DNA of 64,000 nucleotides from Kuschelorhynchus macadamiae (taxonomy: Eukaryota > Arthropoda > Insecta > Coleoptera > Curculionidae), in the NCBI GenBank assembly GCA_030620095.1, contig JAUTXW010003605.1, positions 186,001-250,000 of the forward strand, read 5' to 3'. Position 1 is the first letter of the stretch. Every line of letters begins with the position of its first letter. This document shows positions 36,566 through 49,139 of this stretch, piece by piece. The position numbers and the translations under genes were made by a program. The notes under the pieces were generated by a model. The model made no database searches, was not told where the DNA came from, and worked only from the letters and a program-made list of their open reading frames with translations.

Positions 36566-38037
36566 GTGATACCTTATTCTAAAGGCAATCAAATTCTCTT
36601 TTCAAGGCATCTTATTTTTTCAAATTTAACTTAGCCGTTTTTGAAAAAAATAAGGATAGAGCAATAAAAATAAAAAAATCATTACTCGGCAATAAAATGT
36701 GAGATCCGTTGATTTTTCTATCGGGAAAAAAGGATTTCGTTCAAAATGGTCCCGTATGAAGAATTTCTGGTGTAATGGCCCGACATTCATAATTGATCCG
36801 CTGACGTAAATAATTTAATGACTGTGGCTGAGTTTTATAAATCTTACTTTTTAAGTCACCCCATAGAAAAAATTTAAGGGGGTTAAGTCAGGTAATCTTC
36901 CAGGCCACTCTATTGCTCTTCTTCAGCCGATCCATTTACCAGAACATGTCCCATTTAAATAATCACGAACAACAAGAGTATAATGAGGAGGGGCACCATC
37001 TTGTTGAAATGTGAACTCATTGGCATTGTAATTGTTATTATTTTCAAGCGTTTCTGTCAATGCAAGATCGATAGCGTCTTCTAATAATTGCAGATACCTC
37101 CGCTTAGATTTCCTGGGAGAAAAACGGACCAATTAAACTATAGTCATTCATTTCAAGCCAGACGTTAAATATCTCAGGATATTGAATGTGAACCTCAAAG
37201 AATAGATGTGGATTTTCGTCAAACTAATTTCGACAATTATGACGATTAACAGTTCCATTTGGAAAAAACGAACACTCATCGGAAAAACAAATATTGGACA
37301 CTAAATTCGAATTATTTATTATTCGATCAGTCATAATTTCGCAAATTCCAAACGTCTGTGATAGTCATCTTCGTTTAATGTTGTACATTATAAATTTAGT
37401 AGGGGTGAAATTTATGTGTCTTTAAAATTCTGCGAATACTTGTACGCGATATACCACACACTAAAGGTAGTTACCTGGTGCTTTAATGTCGGGTTTATAT
37501 TGACGTGGCCCAAACAGCACTGTACCACTGCTGTGTTTCCCACTATCATTCGATTCGGAAAGGTTGGTTTTCGGTTTGCTACCGATCCTCTCTTCCTAAT
37601 CTTTGTTATCAGTTCAATTATGTATTTTCGGTGAACATGTTTATCTGGATTCATTTCATTAAATACGTGTGCTGCAATATTTGCAGATCTACTATTTTCA
37701 TAATAGAGTTCAATCAGCGATACTCTTTCTGCAGTAGAATAAACCATTTTAGATCAAAATAAAGTTATAAATAGTTCACAGACAAAACCCTACGAGATAC
37801 TAAATTTAAATAAATTAAATGTAAATATTATTTATCCTTTACTTCTAAGAACGATAAACAACTGCAATATTTATAAGTTTTTTATTCAAACATAGAATTC
37901 CACAGCACAAAAAATAATTAGGATAAAATTGGAATTTATATTACCTTTTTTGAGTGATAAATATAATGAGAAATATAAAAAACATTTCCTGGATCTGTTG
38001 AAAAGAGAATGTTATGACCATTAAAATGAGGTATCAC
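36566..38037 (-). mobile_element. Mariner-type transposon, decayed
   Basis: Terminal inverted repeats of about 45 bp: the left GTGATACCTTATTCTAAAGG (from 36566) matches the complement of the right end GTGATACCTCATTTTAATGG (to 38037), and both then share ATTCTCTTTTCAA. The 1.47-kb element contains one transposase pseudogene on the minus strand. Confidence 0.8.
36630..37747 (-). pseudogene. Mariner-type transposase pseudogene
   Basis: Same broad family as the transposase at 20.7-21.8 kb. The ATG at 37747 opens MVYSTAERVSLIELYYENSR (helix-turn-helix), followed by LGHVNINPTL, the SDECSFFPNGTVNRHNC region (first Asp), FTFQQDGAPPHYT (second Asp, about 37000) and LPDLTPLNFFLWGDLKSKIY (about 36890-36830), where the family's third Asp in PLD is replaced by Asn. 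The tail reads LRQRINYECRAITPEIL. Multiple frameshifts and stops. Confidence 0.75.
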
Positions 38038-38059
38038 AAGAAGTTTAATTCGATTTAAT

Positions 38060-38510
38060 TTAAAGGTTGAAGCTCACCCCTGCGAGGGGTTGATGTGACA
38101 GAATTGGAAATATGCATAAAAGACTTCTTCTTCGAGATAAAAATCAACGGGTTTCAACATTTTCTTCATGAAGCAATAACAGAAGAAATCCTATTTTTTT
38201 CTCTTTTCATTGTTCTTCTCTTATTTTCTCAAAAACCGCTGCATCAAATTCGAAAAACTAAGTCGACCCCTATTCTCTTTTAAGATTTTGGGGTTGAAGC
38301 TTACTTCCGCAAGGGGGTGAAGTGACAAAGAAGGCAGATGATATACGCAAAACTTTTCCCCCGGGAAATAAAAATCGACGGGTCCGAGCAATTTTTTTTA
38401 AAAGGAACGGTATATGAAATATCAGCCTTGTTTGGATTGGCCCACCTTTATACATATCATTGGAAGACAAGATAAAATTTTATTTTAAACTAGCCTAAAA
38501 TAAAGTATGT
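38060..38510. repeat. Two tandem copies of a 227-bp unit
   Basis: GGTTGAAGCTCACCCCTGCG (38065) and GGTTGAAGCTTACTTCCGCA (38292) begin two units that also share AAGTGACA-like text, TATGCATAAAAGACTTCTTC and ATAAAAATC(A/G)ACGGGT. Divergence is visible but the register is constant. Confidence 0.75.
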
Positions 38511-39525
38511 TTCAAAATGAATGAACAATTCAGTTTTTTGATATTTTCCGGGAAGATCCCTAAAAATATGCTGTCTAATCGCAGGGGAAATGTTCCAGTT
38601 TGACACGATCGAAATCCCAGAAACATGATTTCCTAATTTCGTAGTAAAAGATTCGTACAAAATATTTAAGCATGAAATCTGTCATTCATTTTAATTTAGA
38701 TAATGACCACTAATACTTTTTTTAATCTATTTTGAAAATTTCGTTTTTGCAATTAAAGGAAAATTTAAAATACATGACAGATAAACAATGTAAATCCAGC
38801 ACTTTGCTATGAATTAAAAAAGTTAATAAATACTCATTAATTATTCTTATTGCTAATGGATCCATATGACACGGTAATAAAATTTAGATAGCAATTGAGT
38901 ATTTTTATTCATTCAAAAATAAGAATAAGCTAGGCCAAGAAATGTAAATATTTATTTAGGAGTTAATTTGCCTGTTTACTCATATTTTTTAAATTTTTAG
39001 TTTTACATCAATTTTAGAAATAGCAATATATAGAAAAGCGTAGAGATATCATAATAAAAATGATGGAAAATAAATCTTAAATTGCAAGTCGTAATTTAAC
39101 AAAATTTCAACATGCAAGACGTTATTTAGTAAAATATGTTCTCCTACTCGCTATTTTTGCAAGTCGAATATCTTAATTATTGTTTAAATCTCACATTAAG
39201 AGTGATAAATCACGATAAATATATATAACCTTAAACTACCATACATTATACAAAATAATTTGCTTTTTATTCAAATCGGTTGGTATACATTTCTTTATAC
39301 CAAATATAAATGAGTTTTGGTTTATTTTAATTAATTAACACAATCTTGTAGTAAGAAGTTTGGTTTTTTCAATAAAATTAATTACATATAGTACATATAC
39401 TACAATGACATATAGTTTCCTAGTATACTATTAGTATATTGTGGTTGTGGACAATATTCGGACTGTTTGACTTAGCAAATGGCTTTTTAAAAGTCAGATA
39501 GTTTTTCTTTCTTTCTAAAACTTAC
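38511..39525. other. AT-rich intron with a short dispersed-repeat fragment
   Basis: At about 38593-38640 the text TTCCAGTTTGACACGATCGA..CATGATTTCCTA recurs at about 61820-61855 after a Penelope-like tail. The remainder is AT-rich without genes. Confidence 0.4.
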
Positions 39526-39717
39526 TAGCATTATGTAGGACACCTACGTCAGAATGATGAGTAGGTGTTGTTCCATGCGAGTCGGATGGGTCGACGCAGC
39601 AAGCCCATATCATACCACCAGAACAAAGATCGAGTGGTCTTCCCCCACCTAGCACGCATGATATGCTGAGTCCACATTCATATTTCACTCCTCTAAATCG
39701 ACAAGACTGAGGTATCA
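39526..39717 (-). CDS. Serine protease, coding exon 2 (CLIP-like six-cysteine domain)
   Basis: Second coding exon, 192 nt, entered in phase 1 and left in phase 1, with acceptor TTGTTACAG and donor CTA then GTAAGT. It encodes residues 78-141 of the spliced protein. Six cysteines at about 83, 92, 98, 109, 117 and 118, ending in an adjacent Cys pair (MIWACCVD), form the pattern of a CLIP-like disulfide-knotted domain found before the catalytic domain of arthropod proteases. The string SCRFRGVKYECGLSISC is, from memory, very like the amino-terminal domain of insect stubble-like proteases, but no search was run. Such domains usually act in recognition or activation within extracellular proteolytic cascades. 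The intron separating it from exon 1 is about 14.2 kb. Confidence 0.8.
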
Positions 39718-40820
39718 CTGTAACAAAAAGAATTAATATTAGAATAACAGCGGCGTAATAAGCAAATTTATTTTTTGGCTTTTTAACAACTTAATAAAAA
39801 TATTTAACTTTTAATTAATTGAAACAAATTACATATCTCAACATGTAGACTAGCCTCTCCATGGAATTTTTTCAATAGATAATACGGAGAAAAGTATTTA
39901 AGCAAAAATAAGAAATTGTGTCATATGCTATACGTTTTTATAGACACATAGCAGTTTTATAAATCCAATAGAAAATAACTGACTTCAGAGTGTTGATATT
40001 TTTAGTTTGTTCTTTCTCTAATTCACAACAAAATGTTAAATTTACTTTGTATTATCAATTTCAATCATATCAACCTATATATTGTCGATTTTCGAGTTAA
40101 AATGGAAGTAAACACTATTATATAATAAAAATTAATAATGCTCTAAGTTTGAAAGCCTGAAAGAAGTAAAATCTGTATATTTAGAGAAGTGACAAGTGGG
40201 TATTTTAATTTCTGTCAAACAGGATAAAAATTGGTAAAGTATGTTCTAGAAAATAAAACACATTCAATAATATAATGTAAATAATTTGCCAAGGTAGTGA
40301 AAAATACATTTTATGTTTTGTAAAAAAAAAATTTTCTTTAGCTGTAAAATGTGGTAAAACTCGTATGCCTGAGAATCAATGAGATATTTACGTTATTTTA
40401 AACCGAGTTCAGCTAACCTAGGTATAAAATGCCAAGTAAATTTAATTAATGAGGCCAAATAACATTCTGCAGCAACAATCAATTACTAAACCGTTCCACT
40501 CGCTAAGCAATATTTATAAAATTACATCTTATTATGATAATCTCTTAAATCAGCTTTCTTTACTTAATATTTATTGTGGAAGGTTCGTAACAAGTTTGCC
40601 CTGACATTGCAAGTTCTAGGTCATAGTTGCCATTTGTCGGGTGTAAAAACAAGATTTGATATTCTATTATTAATGTTTAAGTAGCAGAATTAAAATATTT
40701 TTAAATGAAGGAAAGATGCAAGCTGATAATTACTGCAAAATAATATGCCTTGCAAAAAATATTATTTTGGCAAACATATGATCATAGTGTGGTTTTATCT
40801 ATTGACCGGTATAAGCGACC
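39718..40820. other. AT-rich intron, no gene seen
   Basis: Noncoding. The patch at about 40475-40600 (CCGTTCCACTCG .. TATTTATTGTGGAAGG) resembles 51750-51895 and may be an old dispersed repeat. Confidence 0.4.
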
Positions 40821-40826
40821 GCTTAG

Positions 40827-41588
40827 TCCCAGATGCGTATTTACTAACCCTACGGTGCAAACCGATTCCGAATACGGCGAAACACTTGCTGGTGAAAGAT
40901 AATATATTTCTAGTACCATAGTCTAAAAATTATAATGAATTTTACAAAGTATTTACAGATATAAAACTGTGTGACAATGCAGAACAAGGCAGAGCTTTTT
41001 GCAAACATTTTTGTGCGGCGCATGAAAGATATAAAAATATTCTCACGATTTTAAATCTCTCAAGAAATGACACAGTTAGCAAAAATAGCTTTAAGGGATA
41101 TAAAAGCGAAGGCTAAATATTGGAGTTCAACCTGGATCAATTTCAAGAAAAAAAAAGATGATCGATGTTCCATATTTGAAAATACTAAAAAATCTAAAAA
41201 ACGAAAACGAAAACGCAAACTAGGGTTAAGTGTACCTCTAAATATAGCAAATGCCAAACCTAAGTAATTATTACAACAAATTTTAATACGAGTTTGTCTC
41301 AAGACAATTATGAAGTAGTTTTCATTATTTGGTTCGATCATGCTGTGTAATAATTATGTTGTTTATATTAATTATTCTATGTTCTACATTTAACTGTTTA
41401 AATAAAATTTTTACTATACATATTATGTATAATGTTTAAAATGTAAAATAGTGGTTTCAGTTTTTTTTAATTTTATTATTTAAGAAGCGTGTTGCCTAAG
41501 TATAAAGACACAAGACGAATTTGTCCGTATTCGGAATAGGTTTGCACTGTAACGCGTTAGGGTTGCTAAATACGCGTCCCGGATCTAA
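40827..41588. mobile_element. Non-autonomous inverted-repeat transposon, about 760 bp
   Basis: The left end (40827-40882, with GCGTATTTACTAACCCTACG and GATTCCGAATACGG) and right end (about 41524-41588, with CCGTATTCGGAATAGG and TTGCTAAATACGCGTCC) are inverted copies over about 55-60 bp with one indel. The interior holds only a 66-codon Lys-rich open frame (41067-41267) of unknown status. The superfamily cannot be fixed. Confidence 0.7.
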
Positions 41589-41639
41589 AAAAGGAGTCCA
41601 GCATGGTGTCGCGATATCTGGAACTGACCAGTTTAATTT

Positions 41640-41945
41640 TTAATGTTAAACCACTGTCCACGGTGGGAACTGAGCCTTATCATCGATACTTTTTTATATA
41701 GCATCTAGAAGGTTCAAGCTTCGAAGAGTTGGGCTGCAATGAAATTATTAATAAATTAATCAAAAAATCTAAAAAAAAAAAGATTAATATTTCAATATTT
41801 GATTTTAATATGTACGTATTTCGGAATTCTTCTCGGAATGGTATATCGATTTGGATCCCACTAATGTCGCGGATCCCCGTAGTGGTTTTCGGACTCATTT
41901 TTCTTAAACAATTTAATAATACCCCAAAGATTAGTAACAGAATCT
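41640..41945. other. Unrecognised patch, GC-richer ends
   Basis: Overlapping open frames on both strands (41680-41898 minus, 41729-41959 plus) include GGATCCC-type repeats but no known motif. It may be part of the LINE fragment that follows. Confidence 0.25.
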
Positions 41946-41949
41946 CAGA

Positions 41950-42390
41950 TTTTGTATGATCAAAATCTTTAAAAGTAAGTATTAGTAGATGTGGTACTCC
42001 CTTAGTGATTCAGAATACTCATCATGTGTCGCTAGACTGTAAAATCGATTTCATCTTAGCAAAAAATCTTCCTTGCAGTAATTATCTAAAGTAAAATTTT
42101 GTGTAGCAGACTTTTCTCCTATTAACAATAAAATAAATGAACGTGAGTGGGATTTTATTTTTGGTTCTGGTCCGTTCAGTCACTACAAAATATTAGAAAA
42201 TACAATCGATACTTGTGCCAAAAGTAGTTATAAAGAAATCCCACTATCCCGTATGATTCTCAAAAGACACAATTAGTTTAATTAAAGATACGAATATAGC
42301 TCACGGAAACAGGAAGAACTACAAAAGTGCAAAGAGCACGCATTTCTCATTACATTAACTGTGACACATTCAAAAACCAGATTATGTTAA
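41950..42390 (+). pseudogene. LINE fragment (endonuclease-RT linker region)
   Basis: The plus strand reads HHVSLDCKIDFILAKNL and then KVKFCVADFSPINNKINERE, WDFIFGSGPF and TCAKSSYKEIPLSRM, followed in another frame by YSSRKQEELQKCKEHAFL. This order (DHxPL-type end of an endonuclease, a short linker, then the pre-RT region) is characteristic of CR1/Jockey-like LINEs. No reverse transcriptase core follows. Confidence 0.5.
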
Positions 42391-43580
42391 TCAGCCATTA
42401 AACCTTTTAATCGATGTTCAAAGTTCTAAGCAACTAATACTTATTTTCAGTTTTTCTAATACTACGAAATATTGTTTAGCGATTTTAAAAGAAATAAATT
42501 TAATATATTTTATTGCGAAAATTAATAAACAAATGTTTTATTTTTTTATCAAAGTTTCATTAACGGTATTTAATTAAAACTAATGAATAACATCTTGTTA
42601 AAAGCCTTTCTAAATTTTACCAGTATACGGTAACACTGAAAAATTCGATTTTGCTATGTTGGCATTAAACTATTATAGATATAATAAATATAAAATACTC
42701 GTCTGTTTTTTTTTTAATTCACGGATATTAGTATGCTACTGTCTTATTTATTTCCCCTAATTGAAACTTCGCACCATAAATGGGACTGGATCACAAGCTT
42801 ACAGCCAACCAATATGGACATTTCTATAAGCAAGTCCAGTTGGTTTAGAAATTACGCTGCCAGCTAGCTATCTAATGTTGGACTGTGCTCTAAACCGTAT
42901 TGCTTATATGTGAAACAAATAAAAATAAAATAAATAGTTCTTGTTTACTATAAACATGACAACATTTTTACTATAACGCGGGGCTCAACAAAGGGTCCGT
43001 AAACTTTTAAAACTGCCCTTTTTCATAACAATTTTAACAGTTGTATTTAATTCATACAAAAGTATTAATTCTTTTATGGAATTTATAATTTAGTCAAATT
43101 TGTACCAGTTTTATTACTAGTGGAAAATTTAAGATGCTACCAAACAGTCTGCATAATTATAGATCGTTTAAGTTGATTGTTAGGATCAATTTTCTTTTTC
43201 TTCTTTTTGCTAAGGCACAGTGTGGTTTCTTTTCTACTAATTTAGCTTCTTGGGAAGCGGAGGTCCAGATCTCGTGCTACCTTTTTGGTAAGCGGCAAAA
43301 AAATGTTCTGATATAACATATTTTGTTTTTCGCCCTTTTTGCCCAATTGTCTTCCGTTAACTTGTTAACATGGGTCTCTTCAGTTTACGGAAACCAGACT
43401 AGATTTTGGTCTTCCTTTGTCGAAGCACTTTTCCCTTGATCTTTCTAGAGCTTATGCCTTTAAATAGCTTTAAAGTTCTTACTTCTGTTGTTCTCTTAGT
43501 GCTTTTTGTTTCTGCCCCAATTGCTTGTGGAAGCTAAGGCAATTTAGGTAGATTCTACCTCCATTGCTCTGAATGTCAAA
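42391..43580. other. AT-rich DNA; possible LINE or SINE tail near 42780-42940
   Basis: A GC-richer stretch (about 42780-42910) ending in AAATAAAAATAAAATAAATAG looks like a retroelement 3' end. Nothing else was recognised. Confidence 0.3.
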
Positions 43581-43582
43581 CG

Positions 43583-43590
43583 TATATATA

Positions 43591-43666
<76 letters not shown>
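43583..43666. repeat. (TA)n microsatellite
   Basis: AT alternation with one TC interruption near the start. Confidence 0.95.
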
Positions 43667-43673
<7 letters not shown>

Positions 43674-44610
43674 TTAATGATCTTAAAAGTCGATGTTACA
43701 AAAACAGTTAGATGGAATCAAATCTTTGGATGTAAAATGTTAAAAAATGTCAATAAAAAGTTACTTGCAGTATATTCGAAAATACAACGAAAGATTACGA
43801 GTTTCTTCACATACTGCCATGGAGCTCGAGTAATTTCTCTTGAGGATCGTAAAAGTGAAATTGTTTAGGTATGCATACCGAAGATGGTCTTTCTTAAGCT
43901 TTTGTAACGGAATAGACTATACCACTAGAACACAGTATATAAATTCTTAATTTACTTTTTTCTCATGACAAATGCTAAACATTAGTATTTCAAAGAAGTC
44001 ATTAAAGTAAAGCTATCTAATATTAGTTTTGAGAGTTTTTAAAATCTAAGCAAAATAATAAATATCATTTATCTCAAGGGGGAACTGCACGCAGTATTAT
44101 GGATCATTTGCAGGCCTTCTGGCGCTGCAATATTATGTTAAAGCTGTAAGAGATATTTATTAGCTTCAATGTGATTTAATTAGGGAAATATAAATACGAT
44201 TTTTTATGAAAAAATTAAAACTAGAATTTTAAAACAGAAGTAGATTTGTCCATTTTCGACCATTTTTTGACCACTTTTTGACGCAAATTCCGTCGCATAT
44301 AATTTTTTTATCCACAAAATGACTCTTTACCGCCTTGCATTGATCTCTTGTCTATGTAACTGCAAAATTTGAAATGGTAAATCGTACTCATGTCTTTGTA
44401 TATCTGCAGCGCGTGAACCCTTTTGAACCCATTTTTAACCGAAATGTAATCTAAATTGCCTATACATAACATACGTTTTTGAAGTCAGTCGCGCAGGAAG
44501 TTTTTTCTAATACGTAGGTACCATTTTATCTTACTTTGAACTTGACTAGACCTTGTCACTGATTTTTCAATTTTTGCGTGCAGTTCTCCCTTAAACGCTA
44601 TTTTCTAGAC
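43667..44610. other. AT-rich intron, no gene seen
   Basis: A 63-codon frame at 43677-43868 has no recognisable similarity. Nothing else. Confidence 0.4.
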
Positions 44611-44614
44611 TGTA

Positions 44615-44705
44615 TAGGCAGATATATGTAAAGATAAACCTTCTCAAGTGGTTATCGTCTATGCCTCCCTTTCGAGAGTTCATGGTCCAATATCGACCTG
44701 CGGCG
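44615..44705 (+). repeat. Possible tRNA-derived SINE head
   Basis: CTCAAGTGGTTATCGTC resembles a tRNA A box with D loop, CTCCCTTTCGAGAG an anticodon arm, and GGTCCAATATCGACC a degenerate B box at suitable spacing. Acceptor stems do not pair well, so a functional tRNA is unlikely. Confidence 0.3.
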
Positions 44706-44719
44706 CAGAAAGCTTTCAT

Positions 44720-47700
44720 TTAAGTTAAAGCTAAAAATAATTGAAACATTTTATTTGGTTCGATTCAATTATAATAATTTGTCAACTTACTATGTTAAAA
44801 ATACAGTATAATATTTTATAATAGAAAGCGTTTCAAAAATTCCATGTTTTTTTTGGAAAGCATTGTTTCCCTCGGAAAAGATTGGCTGAGAGGGTTTTTC
44901 TTTGCCTTTCTTTTTTTTTGCCATGATCTTTTGGAGCCAGAACGCTGATAAGTTAGTTAAAGTTTTAGACATTTATATAGAAGGTACTTTTATCCTATTT
45001 AGACGGTAATGTAACTATTTTTTTCAATTACATACATAAAGTAGAGCTCTATGCGACACCTATGAAGTATTTATTAATTAAGGTGAGGGTTGAGGGTGCG
45101 TCTATGACGATGCAATGCATTTCAGCCAGCGAGAGGCAGTTCTTGTCAATTTAGGTGCCTTTCTTTCTTTCTTTTTTTTTGTTTTCTACAACAAAATTCA
45201 GTCTGTATCAGAGTTCTGTTTCTTACAGTTGATTTTAAATTTTTCTTTTGTAGTGGTTTATGAGGCTTTTGGTATACAGTGGGTTATTAAAGCTGAGGGA
45301 GTATCAAAGATATTATTATTTTCATTCTATGATTTATTTGGTGAGTAAGTTTTTTATATTTTCAAGAGTTAAATTTATGGTTTATTAAAAGATTTTTGTT
45401 TTTTTTTTTTGGCCCTAAGTTTGGGCATTTTAGTTAAATTCCATCATTTTCTATTTTTTTACAATATTTCACTTCCTTTACTTTTGTTAATATATCTTTA
45501 AGTTGTTTTTAAAAACCAAATCTTTTATTTAAATAAACCACCTGCCAAAAATAAATATATTCAAGAACATACCATCGTTGTTGCTGTTTGCTGTTGTTCG
45601 AGATATAAGTGGTTGCTAAATTGGTGAGATAAGATGTTTAATTAAATTAAAAATACTAACAATTATATTTGGTAACATTGTAAATTATAATTTACGAAGA
45701 AGCCTACAGAGTACCTTTGATTTTACTTATCATATCTTAGTGTCTGTCTCAAATAAATAAATAAAATAAATAAATAATTTTAAATATAATATATAACCGC
45801 TTTATAACCCTGTTACACTTTTAATACACGAAGAACAATAATACCCATGTGGAGATATCCTAATAATGCTAGTGCGGCGATTGCAGATTTTACGCAGACT
45901 TTAGATAAACTTCAAGAAAATAAAGTTTTTTTGTTTTTAAACTTATTTCTAATAATAAACAAGTATTTAGGACTAAAAAGGAATATTTTCTCAATAAAAT
46001 CACAGAAACAAATAGCGGAGTAGGTGTTTTTGTGATTCCATTTTGGTCTAAAATGGATCATTGCGCCTGCGACATTGCAGCACATGTTCCAGAGAAGGAT
46101 TATAGTGTCCTTGTTACAACGTTGGTGTAACGTGAATTCAAATAAATTAACTTAACAATAACGTTATTTCATTTGAAAACTCGTGAAAATCAAATACCTA
46201 TATTTTGTTGAAATTAATGAAACGTTACTAACTATGGTCTACCATACTTCGCGAATTAGAATAAAACCGACTTAAAAAAAGACTAAAAGGTAAAAAATAA
46301 TATAATATTACATTTTAAAATTTCATTTTATGAAGCCGGAGTCAAAATAAACTCTAAATCAAACTAAAAGTAAATCACAAAAATTTTTCTTGTTCTAATT
46401 TCTAAACCTTAAATTTGAAATATATTTACTGTTTTTATTAGTTTGATTTCCACTTCTTAAAGTCAAATTTTCAAGATATAATAAAATAATATTTTTTACT
46501 TTTTAGTGTTTTATTGAAGTCGGCCTTAATTCCCTGTTAAAAATGTTTATTTCAATTTTTTTAGTTCTTTTCGTACCAAGTTTTATTATAAAGATCAGCT
46601 TCAGAGTTTTCGTAACCTAAACTTGGGAAAAAGTTTTGGACATTCCTAATAAAATAAACAAATAATAAGGTTTTTTGAATTGAAAATGACATCACAGCAA
46701 TTAATTAATATTATATAAAAAGCGTCAACTATACATAATATGTATCGAGAATCAAGTGAAATGTATGCCCCTAAAATGCCAAATGACATATGAAACACAA
46801 TATTTAAATTATTTCCTCATCTCACTTGGTAACACAAAAATGTTGTGAATCTAGAATAAAGTCATTTAACATTTTACGTTATTAACATTTAATAAGATTT
46901 ATAATTACCGACTGAAATAACTTGTCGAGAAAATAGATTCAACCCCTTCCTAGGTTTGAGAATGTATATCAATTTGTGACCAAATGACTTTATAGTTAAT
47001 TACTATTGATGCAAATGTCAAGCCAATATAGTTCTCACGTAAGCTTTCTAGCAGAACTGTTATTTATGTTATAAGGATTGGAGTAACGATCATTATAAGA
47101 CTATCCGCGAATATGCCGAATATGATGCCACTACGCGCACCCTGTCTCATAATGATTGTTTTCGATCCGAATAACATACAAAACTTTATCTTCTGCCGTC
47201 AATTGAGTCGAACAGTGTGCATATTTTGCCGAAAGGCAGTCGTTTTATCGCTACTAATTTCATTGTTTCAGGACTATAGTGAATCCGTTAAGGTCTTAGG
47301 ACTATAATGAGCCCACCCGAGTACTCAGTCAAAAAAAAATGTGTTATTTTGAGACTAAAAATGACGAACAAAGTAATGTTGCTATGACTGCCAGAAGATA
47401 TTTTTTTTTAATTTGCTCGGTATCACCCATTAGGCTTCATATGTCTTGCGTCTAGCATCTGAAAACTGAACTTGGCTTGAAATCGGATTAGTATGAGTTA
47501 AAAAAAAACGACCGAGAATCTTTAAAATTTTCAGTTCGGGAAAGCAATATATACAGTCCATTCTGCATGAATATATTAATTCAATGATTTGTCCCAATAA
47601 ACTTTTCCGTTCCAAATGTCTTGCATAAGAAGCTTTGCAATGACAATAACAAGAGCAATTAATCTCAAGAAATCATACTTACATCTTGGAAATTATTCAT

Positions 47701-47795
47701 TGAATTATGAGTAAAATACATCACGCTTAGTAATAAGCTTCTGCACAGAAGTTTATGGTAAAGAAATAAAAAAAAAACGTCTAAGTTAGGATTGA
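44720..47795. other. AT-rich intron, no gene seen
   Basis: No convincing coding sequence over 3 kb. At 45750-45775 repeated AAATA units suggest a retroelement tail. Open frames at 45115-45348 and 47113-47307 are unsupported. Confidence 0.4.
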
Positions 47796-47799
47796 TGAC

Positions 47800-48275
47800 T
47801 GGAAAGGAGTGTAGTTTTTTGCGGTGTTTCAAGGGGTAGTTCAACGTCTATCTGGGGAATCGTCCTACATAAGGGGTCATTTGCTGTGAGACAGAGATTC
47901 CTAGGGGACGTGGGAATTGTGAATTCTTCCTCTGGGTCCAGACTTACCTAATTTCGTGCAAGAAACTTCCACGGAAGTGTGCAAATCCGACGTCGCTTAG
48001 AAAGAAAGGGTTATACGCCGATAACTGTAGACGCCCTAGGAGTTAACCCTTTGGTAGCAGAAACGACGTGCTTTTAAAAAGAAATATAAATAATTGTACC
48101 ATTTAACGACTTACTGAGAGAAAGTTGCTCGACAACTCGTTGTCGTTACCTTATGTGCTGAAGAACGGCGTTGAAAGCTAAACACTGGCAGCCGAATCCA
48201 TAGTGAAGAGAAAGAAAGAAAGGATACGTAGCGAGTTTGAGTTGCTAACTATTGACCGCAGTTGGTTCCATAGTT
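47800..48275. other. GC-richer islet in protease intron 1
   Basis: About 475 bp with clearly higher GC than the surroundings and no long frame. On the minus strand it contains a perfect donor context (GAAATTAG then GTAAGTCTGG at about 47945) preceded by about 200 bp of mixed sequence, as a noncoding first exon might. It could equally be a retroelement 5' region. Not recognised. Confidence 0.3.
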
Positions 48276-49135
48276 GAGAGTTAATAATTTAATGCAATTC
48301 ACTGAAGTACCACGACATTACCCTCAAAAGTATTTTAAAAAAATTATTCAATTTGGTCAAATCTTCCCAGAGTAATCGATGTACATAGAACTATGGTAAC
48401 TAATATTGTATACAAGAGTCATATATACCTATATAGTGATGCTAAGTTACCGGTAATTTATTTTTCAGCAAGAACATTCAATAAGTTACAGTGATATTCA
48501 ATAACATTTGTAGTAGAGGTATTCTGCAAAGAATACCCCCTTTTCATTGAAATATTTTATTATGTCATGATTTTAATTTAATATTCTGGTAGTATTCGCG
48601 GATATTGATGAATTTGCATGTATTTTTTCTGTTAACTGATTCATATCTTATACATATCTTCACGTTGTCTAAAGAGATTGTGTTCATTTTTTTTATTACT
48701 ATAAAAATTTTAAGTAAATAAAGCACCAAAATCATGCTAAATATGTTTTCCATTTGAAACATTTACTTAAAAATTAGTATATCTATATAGGAAATACATC
48801 AGAAAACAAACAGGGTATCACACTTCAATATTTTTCAAAAATGTTTGTTTTTATGTTCTTAAAAAACTATATGAAAAAGATATTTTAAACAAAAAACAGG
48901 CTTTTTTAGGAGACATACGCACGAGTATATTGCTTCTGGGATTTTTTTGCTTAAGAGGCATTTCTCATTTTCTGCGAATTTTTCAGATAATATTACACTT
49001 AAATTACTACTCCAGTATTCCCCTAACAGTAATATTACCCAAGTATGTGGTAATATCACCGCAATTTATGTAATGTTACAGTAAGTTCTTCTGGTAATAC
49101 GCCCCCCTGCCAAAGTTTATTGAATAAAAATATAA
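48276..49135. other. AT-rich intron with a short dispersed repeat
   Basis: The stretch at 48340-48395 (ATTCAATTTGGTCAAAT .. AGAGTAATCGATGTACAT) recurs inverted at 52240-52290. No genes. Confidence 0.4.
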
Positions 49136-49139
49136 GTTG

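Noticed and set aside
39515..39718. A separate small secreted cysteine-rich peptide gene
   Set aside because: The apparent Met start is created by the exon 2 acceptor context. Splice sites and phase place it in the protease.
44615..44705. Functional tRNA gene
   Set aside because: A-box and B-box-like strings are present but the acceptor stem does not pair and the B box is degenerate. It fits a SINE head better.
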